A stretch of 64,000 nt of DNA from Acetobacterium wieringae. GTDB lineage: Bacteria; Bacillota; Clostridia; Eubacteriales; Eubacteriaceae. The notes beneath the pieces are model-generated. The model was not told the DNA's origin. It did not search any database and was given only the letters and a program-made list of their open reading frames with translations. The stretch lies in contig NZ_LKEU01000013.1 of NCBI RefSeq assembly GCF_001766835.1, positions 1 through 64,000 on the forward strand, in the 5' to 3' direction. The position numbers were made by a program, and so were the translations under genes. This document shows positions 8,320-16,421 of the stretch, piece after piece. Position 1 is the stretch's first letter; every line of letters starts with the position of its first letter.

Positions 8320-9333
8320 TTAGTTTTCCTCCTTTGCGGTGTCATTGACTAGGGTGTTGAGCTTATTGATGCAATTGGCAAAAGAAATATATTCGGGACA
8401 GACATCGTCGCAGCGACCGCAGCCGATACACATATGGGTGCCGAAGCGCCGTTTATAGTCGTTGACCTTGTGCAGTACCTTAAAACGCATCCGTTGACCC
8501 TTGTCGTTTCGAAAGGCATGACCGCCGGCCATATCGGTATAACCATCGATATGACAGGATGCCCAAACCCGCCGCCGTTCGCCAGCTTTGCCGTTGTCGG
8601 TGTAGAAGATGTCCTGCATGGTGAAACAGGTACAGGTGGGACAGACAAAATTACAGCGGCCGCAGGCAATGCAACGATTGCCGTAATCCTCCCAGAAGGG
8701 GTCATCAAACAGGGTCTGGGGAACCGTTTCGGGAATTGTCACCACCGTCTCATTGGCGGTGACCGAATCCGGAATGACCGAGGCTGGAGTTGCTCCAGCC
8801 AGGGCAGCGTCGAGAGCATCCCAATGGCTGTCCACCAGTACGGTTTCGCCAGTTACTTTAAGATAAGCGTCATAATCATCACTGGTCTGGGTGCCCATGG
8901 ACACACAGAAACAATTTTCAAAGGAGCTTTCGCAGCCCATTAGAATAAATTTGGTATTGTCCCGGAGTCGTTTGTAATAGGTGTCCACGGCTCCGTTTTC
9001 CAGATAGATGGTGTCCATTCGTTTCAGACCGTGGAGATCACAGCTGCGTAAGAAAACAATGGCGCCTTTTTTGGGAGCGTCTGCTTCTTTCATTTCATTT
9101 TCGGTAAAGTAAAATAGGGTTTCAGAAATGGGCAGTAAAACCTCTTTAAACGAATAGTTTGATTTTTCGGCAAATTCAATTTCAGAAAGATCGGTGATTT
9201 CACCGTAACGGATGGTGTCGATATGGACAAAGGTGCCATCGCCGACATACCGTTTGGGGGCATAGATAAGGTAGTCTTTTGACAAGTCAGCAAAAATCGT
9301 ATTCATTTTCGCTGCGGTAGTTTGGTAACCCAT
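8320..9333 (-). CDS. asrA: Anaerobic sulfite reductase subunit A (4Fe-4S electron transfer)
   Basis: This 337-aa protein is the iron-sulfur subunit of the cytoplasmic sulfite reductase. Two 4Fe-4S motifs are visible: CIACGRCNFVCPTC and CIGCGRCDDVCPEY in the C-terminal half. The start at 9333 (MGYQTTAAK) was chosen because AAGGAGGA lies just upstream; the frame is open to a TTG at 9351 that is itself part of this ribosome binding site. It is first in the asrABC operon. A promoter with its -35 box inside a perfect inverted repeat lies just upstream. Confidence 0.93.
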   Translation of the reverse strand: MGYQTTAAKMNTIFADLSKDYLIYAPKRYVGDGTFVHIDTIRYGEITDLSEIEFAEKSNYSFKEVLLPISETLFYFTENEMKEADAPKKGAIVFLRSCDLHGLKRMDTIYLENGAVDTYYKRLRDNTKFILMGCESSFENCFCVSMGTQTSDDYDAYLKVTGETVLVDSHWDALDAALAGATPASVIPDSVTANETVVTIPETVPQTLFDDPFWEDYGNRCIACGRCNFVCPTCTCFTMQDIFYTDNGKAGERRRVWASCHIDGYTDMAGGHAFRNDKGQRMRFKVLHKVNDYKRRFGTHMCIGCGRCDDVCPEYISFANCINKLNTLVNDTAKEEN

Positions 9334-9362
9334 AAACAAGTCCTCCTTCAAGTTTTTTGGTG

Positions 9363-9422
9363 ATTGTTGCGGTAAAACTGAAGTCTGTCAAAAGTCCTTT
9401 TTAGGGGATCTTTGACAGACTT
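9363..9422 (-). promoter_or_regulatory. asrA promoter with a perfect 12-bp inverted repeat over the -35 region
   Basis: AAGTCTGTCAAA (9381-9392) and TTTGACAGACTT (9411-9422) form a perfect 12-bp inverted repeat. On the reverse strand the proximal arm contains TTGACA (9391-9386), and 17 bp further is AACAAT (9368-9363), giving a plausible asrA promoter. The repeat may be an operator for a sulfite- or redox-responsive regulator; it could instead act as a terminator for hcp, but no T-run follows it. Confidence 0.5.
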
Positions 9423-9506
9423 ATTATTGGTTAGAAGATGTTAAAATTGGTCGGCATGGCAGTATTAATCAAACCCGATGGTACCGCCTATGCTCTTGCT
9501 CTTAGA

Positions 9507-11069
9507 TTAAGCTTGACCCAGACATTTTGCCATGTCAGCTTCTGGAGTCGAGATTGGTCCGATATTGTAGTTTTCAACCAGCACGTTTAATACATTTGGT
9601 GAAACAAAGGCGGGCAGTGATGGTCCCAATAAGATGTTTTTAATGCCGAGGTGCAGCAGGGTCAACAGGATACAAACCGCTTTTTGTTCGTACCAGGACA
9701 ATACCATCGACAGCGGCAGTTCGTTGACGCCACAGTCGAAGGCTTCAGCCAGGGCAACAGCAACCATAATGGCTGAGTAGGCATCATTACATTGGCCCAT
9801 ATCCATCAGTCGAGGAAGACCGCCGATGGTGCCAAGATCAAGGTCGTTGAAGCGGTATTTACCACAAGCCAGGGTCAGAACAACAGTGTCGTCAGGAGTT
9901 TGTTTAACGAAATCGGTGTAGTAGTTACGGCCTGGTTTCGCACCGTCACATCCGCCAACCAGGAAGAAGTGTTTGATGGCGCCGGCTTTAACAGCGTCGA
10001 TGACCTTATCCGCTACGCCAAGAACTGTGCCACGGCCAAATCCGGTCAGGACTTTGTTACCGCCGTTGATTCCGGTCATTGTTTTGTCTTCCGGATATCC
10101 GCCCAGTTCCAGCGCTTTGGCAATGACTGGGGCAAAGTCTTTTTCTTTGCCAACATGGATCATTCCGGGGTATTGAACCACATCAGTGGTGAAAATACGG
10201 TCTGAATAGCTTTCTTTGACTGGCATAATGCAGTTGGTAGTGAACAGAACTGGTGCTGGAACATCAGCAAATTCTTTTTGTTGATTCTGCCATGCGGTTC
10301 CGAAGTTTCCTTTTAAGTGGGCATGTTTTTTGAGTTCTGGATAAGCATGGGCAGGTAACATTTCACCGTGGGTGTAAATATTGATGCCTTTGCCTTCGGT
10401 TTGTTCCAGTAATAATTTCAAATCATGTAAATCATGACCGGTAATGATGATAAATGGTCCTTTTTCAATGGTTAATGGCACTTCGGTGGGGACTGGGGTG
10501 CCGTAGGTTTCGGTGTTGGCTTTGTCAAGCAGCGCCATTACTTTTAAATTGATTTCTCCAGTTTTAAGCACCAGTGGTAGCAGTGTATCCATCCCTAAGT
10601 CAGAGCCTACAGCAGCTAAAGCTTCATAGAAGAAAGCATCAACGTCAGCGTCTTTGTAACCAAGTATTTCGGCATGATGAGCATAGGCCGCAACCCCTTT
10701 TATCCCTAACAGGATCAGGGTTTTTAAAGAACGGATGTCTTCGTTGTCGTCCCATAATTGGGCCATGTCATAATCTTCAGCGGTTGGATCAAGATCCGCT
10801 TTCATTTTGTCGACACAGGCGACCATCGCTTTGATGCTTTCGTCATCGAAGCTAACATTAGTAACCGTGGTAAACAGGGCTTTTTTAATACATGCATCAG
10901 TGGCTTCGGTGGCAGCCGTTTTTTGAACGGCTTTGGCCAGTCCAATACAGGCACCGACTAACTTATCCTGATCGCCGGCAACGACCGGTGTTTTACCACA
11001 GACACCGCTGACCTCACATCCCGTTCCTTTGGCCGTTTGTTCACATTGAAAACAAAACATATCTTTCAT
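9507..11069 (-). CDS. hcp: Hydroxylamine reductase / hybrid-cluster protein
   Basis: This 520-aa protein carries the N-terminal cysteine motif C6-x2-C9-x8-C18-x5-C24 (MFCFQCEQT...), the 4Fe-4S cluster signature of hybrid-cluster proteins from strict anaerobes. Further conserved cysteines and histidines for the hybrid Fe-S-O cluster are spread in the C-terminal half (for example around VGGCDGAKPGR and LTLACGKYRF). Hcp is linked to NO and hydroxylamine detoxification in the cytoplasm. The length is that of the short anaerobe class (lacking the extra domain of the enterobacterial form only partly). GAGAGAGG is a good ribosome binding site. It is transcribed toward asrABC with a 170-bp gap, so it is probably a separate unit. 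Confidence 0.96.
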   Translation of the reverse strand: MKDMFCFQCEQTAKGTGCEVSGVCGKTPVVAGDQDKLVGACIGLAKAVQKTAATEATDACIKKALFTTVTNVSFDDESIKAMVACVDKMKADLDPTAEDYDMAQLWDDNEDIRSLKTLILLGIKGVAAYAHHAEILGYKDADVDAFFYEALAAVGSDLGMDTLLPLVLKTGEINLKVMALLDKANTETYGTPVPTEVPLTIEKGPFIIITGHDLHDLKLLLEQTEGKGINIYTHGEMLPAHAYPELKKHAHLKGNFGTAWQNQQKEFADVPAPVLFTTNCIMPVKESYSDRIFTTDVVQYPGMIHVGKEKDFAPVIAKALELGGYPEDKTMTGINGGNKVLTGFGRGTVLGVADKVIDAVKAGAIKHFFLVGGCDGAKPGRNYYTDFVKQTPDDTVVLTLACGKYRFNDLDLGTIGGLPRLMDMGQCNDAYSAIMVAVALAEAFDCGVNELPLSMVLSWYEQKAVCILLTLLHLGIKNILLGPSLPAFVSPNVLNVLVENYNIGPISTPEADMAKCLGQA

Positions 11070-11452
11070 CTTTTTACCTCTCTCGTAAAATATTTTATCT
11101 GTTAACCCGAATTAACGGGAAATAACCATGCAATAGCACAACTACTTATAGTCTACCCAGAAACATTGCCTTATAACCCTTTATTCTTAAAAGCTTACAA
11201 TTTTTTGTCTTTACAAACTTTAATCGTATTCATAAAAAATTCCGCAGTTTGGGTGATGGGTTTTTGGGCTATCAGTGGTAGTATCACTGACGATGACGTA
11301 ATGATACTACATATCAGCTCTTTTGTCAGTTGCAAATGCAACATATATTAAAAAAAATTAAATTAATTTATGTTGAGACGAGGCAATCACGTCTTTTATT
11401 CCGAAACTGATTATGATATCATTTGACAATAAGCAATGAAAAGAGGAATATC
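11070..11452. other. Divergent intergenic region with a 9-bp dyad
   Basis: Between hcp (reverse) and the fusion gene (forward) there is no credible gene; a 61-codon frame at 11166-11351 has no ribosome binding site. The region holds a perfect dyad GTAGTATCA (11278-11286) and TGATACTAC (11302-11310) with a 15-bp spacer, and a shorter one near 11100-11120 (TGTTAA-6-TTAACG). A TATGAT box lies at about 11412, 40 bp before the fusion gene. Confidence 0.5.
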
Positions 11453-13471
11453 ATGAGCCTAAAAATGAGCAACCTGCTGGATGTGGAAAAATATCTGTTA
11501 CTGGAACTGGTTTATTTTCATTTACCGCCGGAGCACAAAAACCGGATTAGCCGTGAAGCCCCGATGAAGCTGGACGAGTATATCGACCTGGTGGAATACT
11601 GTGGTTACTCGGTGTATCCTGGCTTTATCAGCTGTTCAGCAAATGGCTATCAATATAAAAAACGCCGGCAGGCTCATTTTAAACGAATCTTTGCATCCAG
11701 TGAGAATCTTGATGACGTTGTGATAACGGGTTATGTCAATGATAATTATGGCCGCTTTGGCAACACGACTGACAAAAATAAAACCAGCTTTGTGGGCCTC
11801 GCCCTGGCTGACCAGGACAATAATGGGGCTGTAGTTTTCAGTGGCTGCGAGCAGATGTATCCCAGTAGCATTGTGTTGGACTGGGGCGGATGCCTGATTG
11901 CCTCGCTGGGTGTGGTTACTTCACACCATCATCAGGCCATGAACTTTTACGACCATTACATGGCCGGAATCCTCGGTGAACGCAATATCCTGGGACATTC
12001 CAAAGGCGGCAATCTGGCGACCTATGTTTATATCAACCGCCTTGACCAAAACACCCGGGCCTACTGTGTTAACGCCCAGCCCTACTGCTGGTATACCATG
12101 AATGATACTCAGAAGGAAGCTCTGAAGACGGACCGTTTTGAGTACATTGTTCATCAGAATGATCCCACCCGCAAGGCCAGTTATGTTTCTTATATCAGCC
12201 GGACGGCCCCCCTTAATCGCTATGCATCCCGGCGTTTTATTGATATTCACGGCTTTGCTGAGGTGAAATTTGACGAATTTGGAAATCTCGAAGGGGCCCG
12301 GGTTATCCGGGAAACCGCCAGCCAGCTGAAATCCCGGCTGTTTCATGACTATGCCGCCGAAAAGCGACTGACTCATGACGAATGCATGGCCCGCTTTCAG
12401 GAAAAACTTTCCGAAATCACCTCGCTGCCGCGGCTGTTCAGCACCACCCTGGACGAGATCCTGCTGGTCACCGAAGCCCGGGTGGCGATAATCTGGTTAA
12501 AGGATGAAGATGACCGGGGCCCTTTTATTTATCCGCTGATTATTAAGAGTCCCGGGGCGGAGGATCTCTATCAGCTGAAACTGCGGCCAGGCCAGGGGAT
12601 TGCCGCCCAATCCGTTTTTGAGGGATTGCCACTGTATATCAGAGATTCCCGACATTATCGGCTGCCAGTTGCTAGTTTGAACCGGGTCTTGGGCCTGACC
12701 ATCACCTCCGAGATTGCGGTGCCGCTGGGGATTGATGAAGCTGATGTATTTGGCGCCCTGGAATTGGTCAACAAGCTGGACGGGGTCTTTTCACTGGAAG
12801 ATTTTGCGCTGGTCAATGAGATGACCCTGGCGATGCTGGATTTGTTTAAAAAATCTGGACAGTCGCTGGACAGTTACCGGGATTTTTCGTTGCTGCAGAT
12901 CCGTAAAGGTGGCCAGCGGATCTTTGCGGTCGAAAAAAACGGTTTTAAGGAAAAAACCTTTGGCTCCCAGACTGACAAGAATGCTTTTCTAAAAAAGATA
13001 TCAGGTCTGTCGTTGGAACCCAACGAACGGTTGATTTTTAACCGGATCACCTTTACCTGCGACAAACCGGAGCAGTTAAAGCGATTACGGCGGCAGGAGT
13101 ATGCCGTTATCTTTGAGCACCCTCAGCTGCGGCAGGCCAGAACCCGGGTCAGCACGGTGCTGATGAGGCTATTGCTCCAGCTCCGGGAAAACCGGGTAAA
13201 TCTCAGTATGGTGGCTAAAATGATGGGGCTTGATGATAAACTGAAAACCCGGATCATCGATCTCAGCGAAGCCGAATACATCCGGCTGGAGTATGGCATG
13301 GCCCGGATCCGGCGGCCTAAACTGATCATCGTCAATCCCCCACCCCGGGGACTCAACCCCGCAGCTTATCAGGTTATGTGTAACCGACTCAAAAAAGACT
13401 GCCAAAAGAAAGCGGTGACGGTGATTGTTTTAAATGTAGATAACGAAAACAACGAGGTGAAAAATGATTAA
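11453..13471 (+). CDS. Fusion protein: DUF2974/Mbeg1-like hydrolase, GAF domain and degenerate ABC-ATPase-like tail
   Basis: This 672-aa protein has three parts. Residues about 1-320 resemble Mbeg1-like/DUF2974 alpha/beta hydrolases, with the nucleophile motif GHSKGGNLA around S183. Residues about 325-470 look like a GAF sensor domain (REGIRE-type core with LRPGQGIAAQSVFEG, then IAVPLGI and ALELVNK). The last ~200 residues resemble the end of an ABC ATPase: MGLDDKLKTRIIDLS, then SEAEYIRLEYGMARIRRPK where LSGGE-type residues are lost, and LIIVNPPPRGLNPAAYQ where the usual LLDEPTRGLDP would stand. The acidic Walker B residues and a recognisable Walker A are absent, so it should not hydrolyse ATP. 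The start at 11453 follows AGAGGAA. The stop overlaps the next gene by 8 bp. Function is unknown; a GAF-gated lipase or esterase is one inference. Confidence 0.7.
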   Translation: MSLKMSNLLDVEKYLLLELVYFHLPPEHKNRISREAPMKLDEYIDLVEYCGYSVYPGFISCSANGYQYKKRRQAHFKRIFASSENLDDVVITGYVNDNYGRFGNTTDKNKTSFVGLALADQDNNGAVVFSGCEQMYPSSIVLDWGGCLIASLGVVTSHHHQAMNFYDHYMAGILGERNILGHSKGGNLATYVYINRLDQNTRAYCVNAQPYCWYTMNDTQKEALKTDRFEYIVHQNDPTRKASYVSYISRTAPLNRYASRRFIDIHGFAEVKFDEFGNLEGARVIRETASQLKSRLFHDYAAEKRLTHDECMARFQEKLSEITSLPRLFSTTLDEILLVTEARVAIIWLKDEDDRGPFIYPLIIKSPGAEDLYQLKLRPGQGIAAQSVFEGLPLYIRDSRHYRLPVASLNRVLGLTITSEIAVPLGIDEADVFGALELVNKLDGVFSLEDFALVNEMTLAMLDLFKKSGQSLDSYRDFSLLQIRKGGQRIFAVEKNGFKEKTFGSQTDKNAFLKKISGLSLEPNERLIFNRITFTCDKPEQLKRLRRQEYAVIFEHPQLRQARTRVSTVLMRLLLQLRENRVNLSMVAKMMGLDDKLKTRIIDLSEAEYIRLEYGMARIRRPKLIIVNPPPRGLNPAAYQVMCNRLKKDCQKKAVTVIVLNVDNENNEVKND

Positions 13472-13934
13472 TCTGGAAATTCCTGGTCATGAGACCATGG
13501 TGGTCGAACATGTGACCTTTGATTATAATGGCACCCTGGCGGTCGATGGCTATCTGGTGGCGGGGCTCAAAGAACGGTTGGTGGCTTTGGCGGAATTGGT
13601 AGAGGTGCATATTCTCACTGCCGATACCTTTGGGTTGGTACGTGAGCAATGCGGTGATCTGCCGGTGACGATTGAGATTTTTACCAGGGACAATATTGCC
13701 CAAAAGAAAAAGGCCTTTGTTGAGGCGCTTGGCGGTGCGACCAATGTTGCCATCGGCAATGGCAACAATGATCGGGAAATGTTTGCGGTCAGTCAACTGG
13801 CGATTGTGGTGATGGGAGAAGAAGGCTGTTGTGTGAAGTCCCTGCTAGCAGCGGATATCGCTGTAAATAGCCCATTGGATGCGCTTGATTTGCTGTTGAA
13901 CAAGGATCGGATCGTGGCGACCCTGCGGACTTGA
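13464..13934 (+). CDS. HAD-superfamily hydrolase (soluble P-type ATPase-like)
   Basis: This 156-aa protein has HAD motif I as DYNGTLAVDG (first Asp at about residue 19) and the motif III/IV region as AIGNGNNDREMF (about 94-105), the pattern of small COG4087-type phosphatase-like proteins that match the P-domain of P-type ATPases. There is no membrane or cap domain. Its ATG overlaps the end of the upstream fusion gene, so the two are translationally coupled and probably work together. Substrate unknown. Confidence 0.85.
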   Translation: MINLEIPGHETMVVEHVTFDYNGTLAVDGYLVAGLKERLVALAELVEVHILTADTFGLVREQCGDLPVTIEIFTRDNIAQKKKAFVEALGGATNVAIGNGNNDREMFAVSQLAIVVMGEEGCCVKSLLAADIAVNSPLDALDLLLNKDRIVATLRT

Positions 13935-13978
13935 ACACATGATGACAAAATCCCTTATCTATTTTCAGAACCAAAACA

Positions 13979-14015
13979 AGACCTGAAAATACGGAGTGGC
14001 TTTTCAGGTCTGTTT
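13979..14015. terminator. Terminator between the HAD gene and the zinc-ribbon gene
   Basis: AGACCTGAAAA (13979-13989) pairs with TTTTCAGGTCT (14001-14011), followed by GTTTG on the + strand. It sits between convergent genes. Confidence 0.6.
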
Positions 14016-14070
14016 GCTGTTAAGGCTTAGATCAGTGCGGTCAGACAATTGCAGCTTGCGGAAATCGCAT

Positions 14071-14376
14071 TTAGGGACTGACTTTCTGACCGCAGTTTAA
14101 GCAGAATTTCGAGTCGGCGGCCAGGATCGTGCCACAGTTGCTGCAGTGCAGGGCTTCAGTTTGTTTGAACCCGCATTCCGGGCAAAATTTGGAGTGCGAA
14201 GGAATCACCGTTTTGCAGTGACTGCAAACCATGGTGTCCTGATGAACAGCAGTCTGCGACTGATTCAGGCCCGCTTTCAAGGCATCTTCATCTTCAATGA
14301 AATCTAAAATGCTTCCGACGAGACCATGATGGTGATCATGTCTACGATAATCATTATCATCGTATGAATGGCTCAT
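14071..14376 (-). CDS. Double zinc-ribbon protein
   Basis: This 101-aa protein has two C-x2-C-x10-C-x2-C zinc ribbons (CSHCKTVIPSHSKFCPEC at about 51-68 and CSNCGTILAADSKFCLNC at about 79-96). The N-terminus is polar and His-rich (YRRHDHHH). Such double zinc ribbons usually mediate protein or nucleic acid contacts; no specific function is evident. AGAGGTG precedes the ATG. It stands alone, convergent to the HAD gene. Confidence 0.8.
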   Translation of the reverse strand: MSHSYDDNDYRRHDHHHGLVGSILDFIEDEDALKAGLNQSQTAVHQDTMVCSHCKTVIPSHSKFCPECGFKQTEALHCSNCGTILAADSKFCLNCGQKVSP

Positions 14377-14608
14377 GTTTACACCTCTATTAATTATAAA
14401 ATTGATATGGCTATAATGTATAATCCTTTCACGGGATTGTAAAGGCGTAGAATGAAAATGACCAAAAATACTCCATTAAGCGATGGGATTGATAGCTAAA
14501 ATTGTTAGTATGATAAAAAAACGGGTAATGCGTAAGTAAAAGCCTAAAACAGCTATCAAACGCAAGACATTTTTCCAGGATAAACACAAAATAAAATTGA
14601 GGAGAATT

Positions 14609-15469
14609 ATGATGAGAGAAGATTATATCAACTATCAGGGCAAGAAAATCTGGTATTCCGCTTATGGCGAGTCGTTACAGCAGACGCCGCTACTGGTGGT
14701 TCATGGTGGGCCGGGATTTTTAAGTATCCCGGATGTGCTGGCCGACTTCAGTGACGAGCGGCCGGTCTATTTTTATGACCAATTGGGCTGCGGAAACTCG
14801 GACAAAGCTGATCAGCCCGATGATTATTGCCTGGAGTACTTCGTCTCCGAGCTCGATGCGGTGATTCAGGGATTGCAGCTCAGCGAGGTGATTTTATTGG
14901 GGTTGTCCTGGGGGTGTGGGCTCAGTGTTGCCTATATGCTGGATAAAAAGCCGCAGTTTGTTACTGCGCTGATTCTTTCGGCGCCCTATCTGAGCACCCC
15001 GCTGTGGGAGGAATGTGCCATCGAAAACATTTCCAACCTGCCCGAAGCGATCCAAAAGATCATCGTTGCCGCCGAAAAAAATCAGCAGTTTGGTGCCGAC
15101 TATGAGATGGCCACTGGCGTTTATTACCAAAAATACCTCTGTCGCCTGGAGCCCTGGCCGGATAGCGTGATGGCATCATTTGGTAAACTGAATATGGATG
15201 TTTATCTACCGATGTGGGGCCCCAGCGAATTCACGGTTAACGGTAAACTCAAACAGTTTGACCTGATGCCCCGGCTACACGAAATCCCGGTGCCGGTGCT
15301 CTTGACCTGTGGCGACAACGATGAAGCCGGGGTCAAAATGGTGAAGGATTTTCAAATGGCCTTTCCCCAGGGGGCGATGGCGGTGATTCCCGGTGCGGCC
15401 CATCTCCATCATATTGAACAGCCGCTTATTTACAAAACGATTGTCCGGGAGTTTTTAAGCGATAAGTAG
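14609..15469 (+). CDS. Alpha/beta hydrolase, proline iminopeptidase-like
   Basis: This 286-aa protein has the oxyanion motif HGGPG (about residue 33), the nucleophile elbow GLSWGCG, and later the acid (TCGDNDEA) and histidine (GAAHLHHIE) positions of the catalytic triad. This order fits the proline iminopeptidase/tricorn-interacting factor F1 family, cytoplasmic enzymes that remove N-terminal amino acids from peptides. The elbow is usually G-x-SWGG, here SWGCG. GAGGAGA lies before two adjacent ATGs (14609 and 14612); the upstream TTG at 14597 is unlikely. Other alpha/beta hydrolase activities cannot be excluded. Confidence 0.85.
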   Translation: MMREDYINYQGKKIWYSAYGESLQQTPLLVVHGGPGFLSIPDVLADFSDERPVYFYDQLGCGNSDKADQPDDYCLEYFVSELDAVIQGLQLSEVILLGLSWGCGLSVAYMLDKKPQFVTALILSAPYLSTPLWEECAIENISNLPEAIQKIIVAAEKNQQFGADYEMATGVYYQKYLCRLEPWPDSVMASFGKLNMDVYLPMWGPSEFTVNGKLKQFDLMPRLHEIPVPVLLTCGDNDEAGVKMVKDFQMAFPQGAMAVIPGAAHLHHIEQPLIYKTIVREFLSDK

Positions 15470-15516
15470 CGCCAGGAAATTATGCCACTCAATCAGGGTC
15501 GCCGCTTAAAAAAAAG

Positions 15517-15546
15517 TTGACGGTTTTATTCCCCTTGTGCTATGAT
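15517..15546 (+). promoter_or_regulatory. Promoter of glpP
   Basis: TTGACG (15517-15522) and TATGAT (15541-15546) with an 18-bp spacer, 20 bp upstream of the ATG. Confidence 0.65.
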
Positions 15547-15566
15547 CTAGACAATGAGGAGAGCAA

Positions 15567-16121
15567 ATGAGTTGGATTGATTTTTCAGAATTTCAGGTGA
15601 TCCCTTCGATTCGTCGCTTGGGTGATCTGGAAATTGCCCTAAACAGCGAGGCCCAGGTTATTTTACTGACCGAAGCCCATATTGCCAATCTCCAGGAGCT
15701 GGTCAAGCTGGTACACGCTAAGGATAAAAAAGCCCTGGTTAATCTGGAATTACTGGGTGGTTTTGGCAAAGACCAGGTTGGCATGAAGCTATTAAAAAAC
15801 TATTATCATGTCGATGGGGTGATGTCAACCGACAGTGGCAAGCTGGGGATGGCCAAACAATGCGGTCTGGTAACCTTTCAACGATTTTTTCTGCATGATT
15901 CACGCTCGTTTGAGACAGCCCTTAAAATCATAGATTGTTCCCGGGTTGACGGCGCTGAGCTGCTACCGGCAGTGATGGCCCTGGATTGTTATCAAAAACT
16001 GATGACGGTGGCCAAAATTCCCTTATTGGCCGGTGGTTTTATCCGTGACCGGAAGATGATGGACAAGATCAAAGGCTGCGGCTTTAAAGGTTTGACGGTT
16101 AGCGACAAGTCACTGTGGTAG
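15567..16121 (+). CDS. glpP: Glycerol-3-phosphate-responsive antiterminator GlpP
   Basis: This 184-aa protein fits the GlpP family in length and sequence: a small TIM-barrel-like RNA-binding antiterminator that, when bound to glycerol-3-phosphate, prevents termination in the leaders of glp genes. Diagnostic segments include VNLELLGGFGKDQVG, VDGVMSTDSGKLG, and PLLAGGFIRDRK near the end. A strong terminator hairpin follows the gene at 16178-16232, before the FGGY kinase operon, which is where a GlpP target would be expected. The neighbours encode glycerol-3-phosphate-dehydrogenase-like FAD proteins, which fits. Confidence 0.92.
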   Translation: MSWIDFSEFQVIPSIRRLGDLEIALNSEAQVILLTEAHIANLQELVKLVHAKDKKALVNLELLGGFGKDQVGMKLLKNYYHVDGVMSTDSGKLGMAKQCGLVTFQRFFLHDSRSFETALKIIDCSRVDGAELLPAVMALDCYQKLMTVAKIPLLAGGFIRDRKMMDKIKGCGFKGLTVSDKSLW

Positions 16122-16177
16122 GTTGGCGATGAATTTATAATAAAACAGAATAGCATGTGCCGGATGGTAATTGTGTG

Positions 16178-16232
16178 AGTCCTGCTTAATAAATGTGATG
16201 ATATGTCGCATTTATTAAGCAGGACTTTTTTT
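16178..16232 (+). terminator. Strong terminator after glpP, candidate GlpP antitermination site
   Basis: A perfect 18-bp stem (AGTCCTGCTTAATAAATG with CATTTATTAAGCAGGACT), 13-nt loop and a run of T's. It may simply end glpP, but it also lies 190 bp ahead of the kinase operon, like leader terminators relieved by GlpP in Bacillus. Confidence 0.8.
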
Positions 16233-16421
16233 CGTAAGCAGGGGGATGTCGGCGGTCAATGATCCCTACGAACCGATGATCGACTACGCTGTAAAGTATC
16301 AACAAAAGCGGCGGGCATCATAATGTGCGGGCAAGGGTCTGATTTTTTGGTCATTGTCAATCGCTCGAAACGTCGAACACTAACTCGTTTAAAATTCAAA
16401 AAATACATTGGAGGTAACAAA

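Noticed and set aside
11166-11351. A 61-codon frame upstream of the fusion gene
   Set aside because: No ribosome binding site, no domain; the region looks regulatory with dyads.
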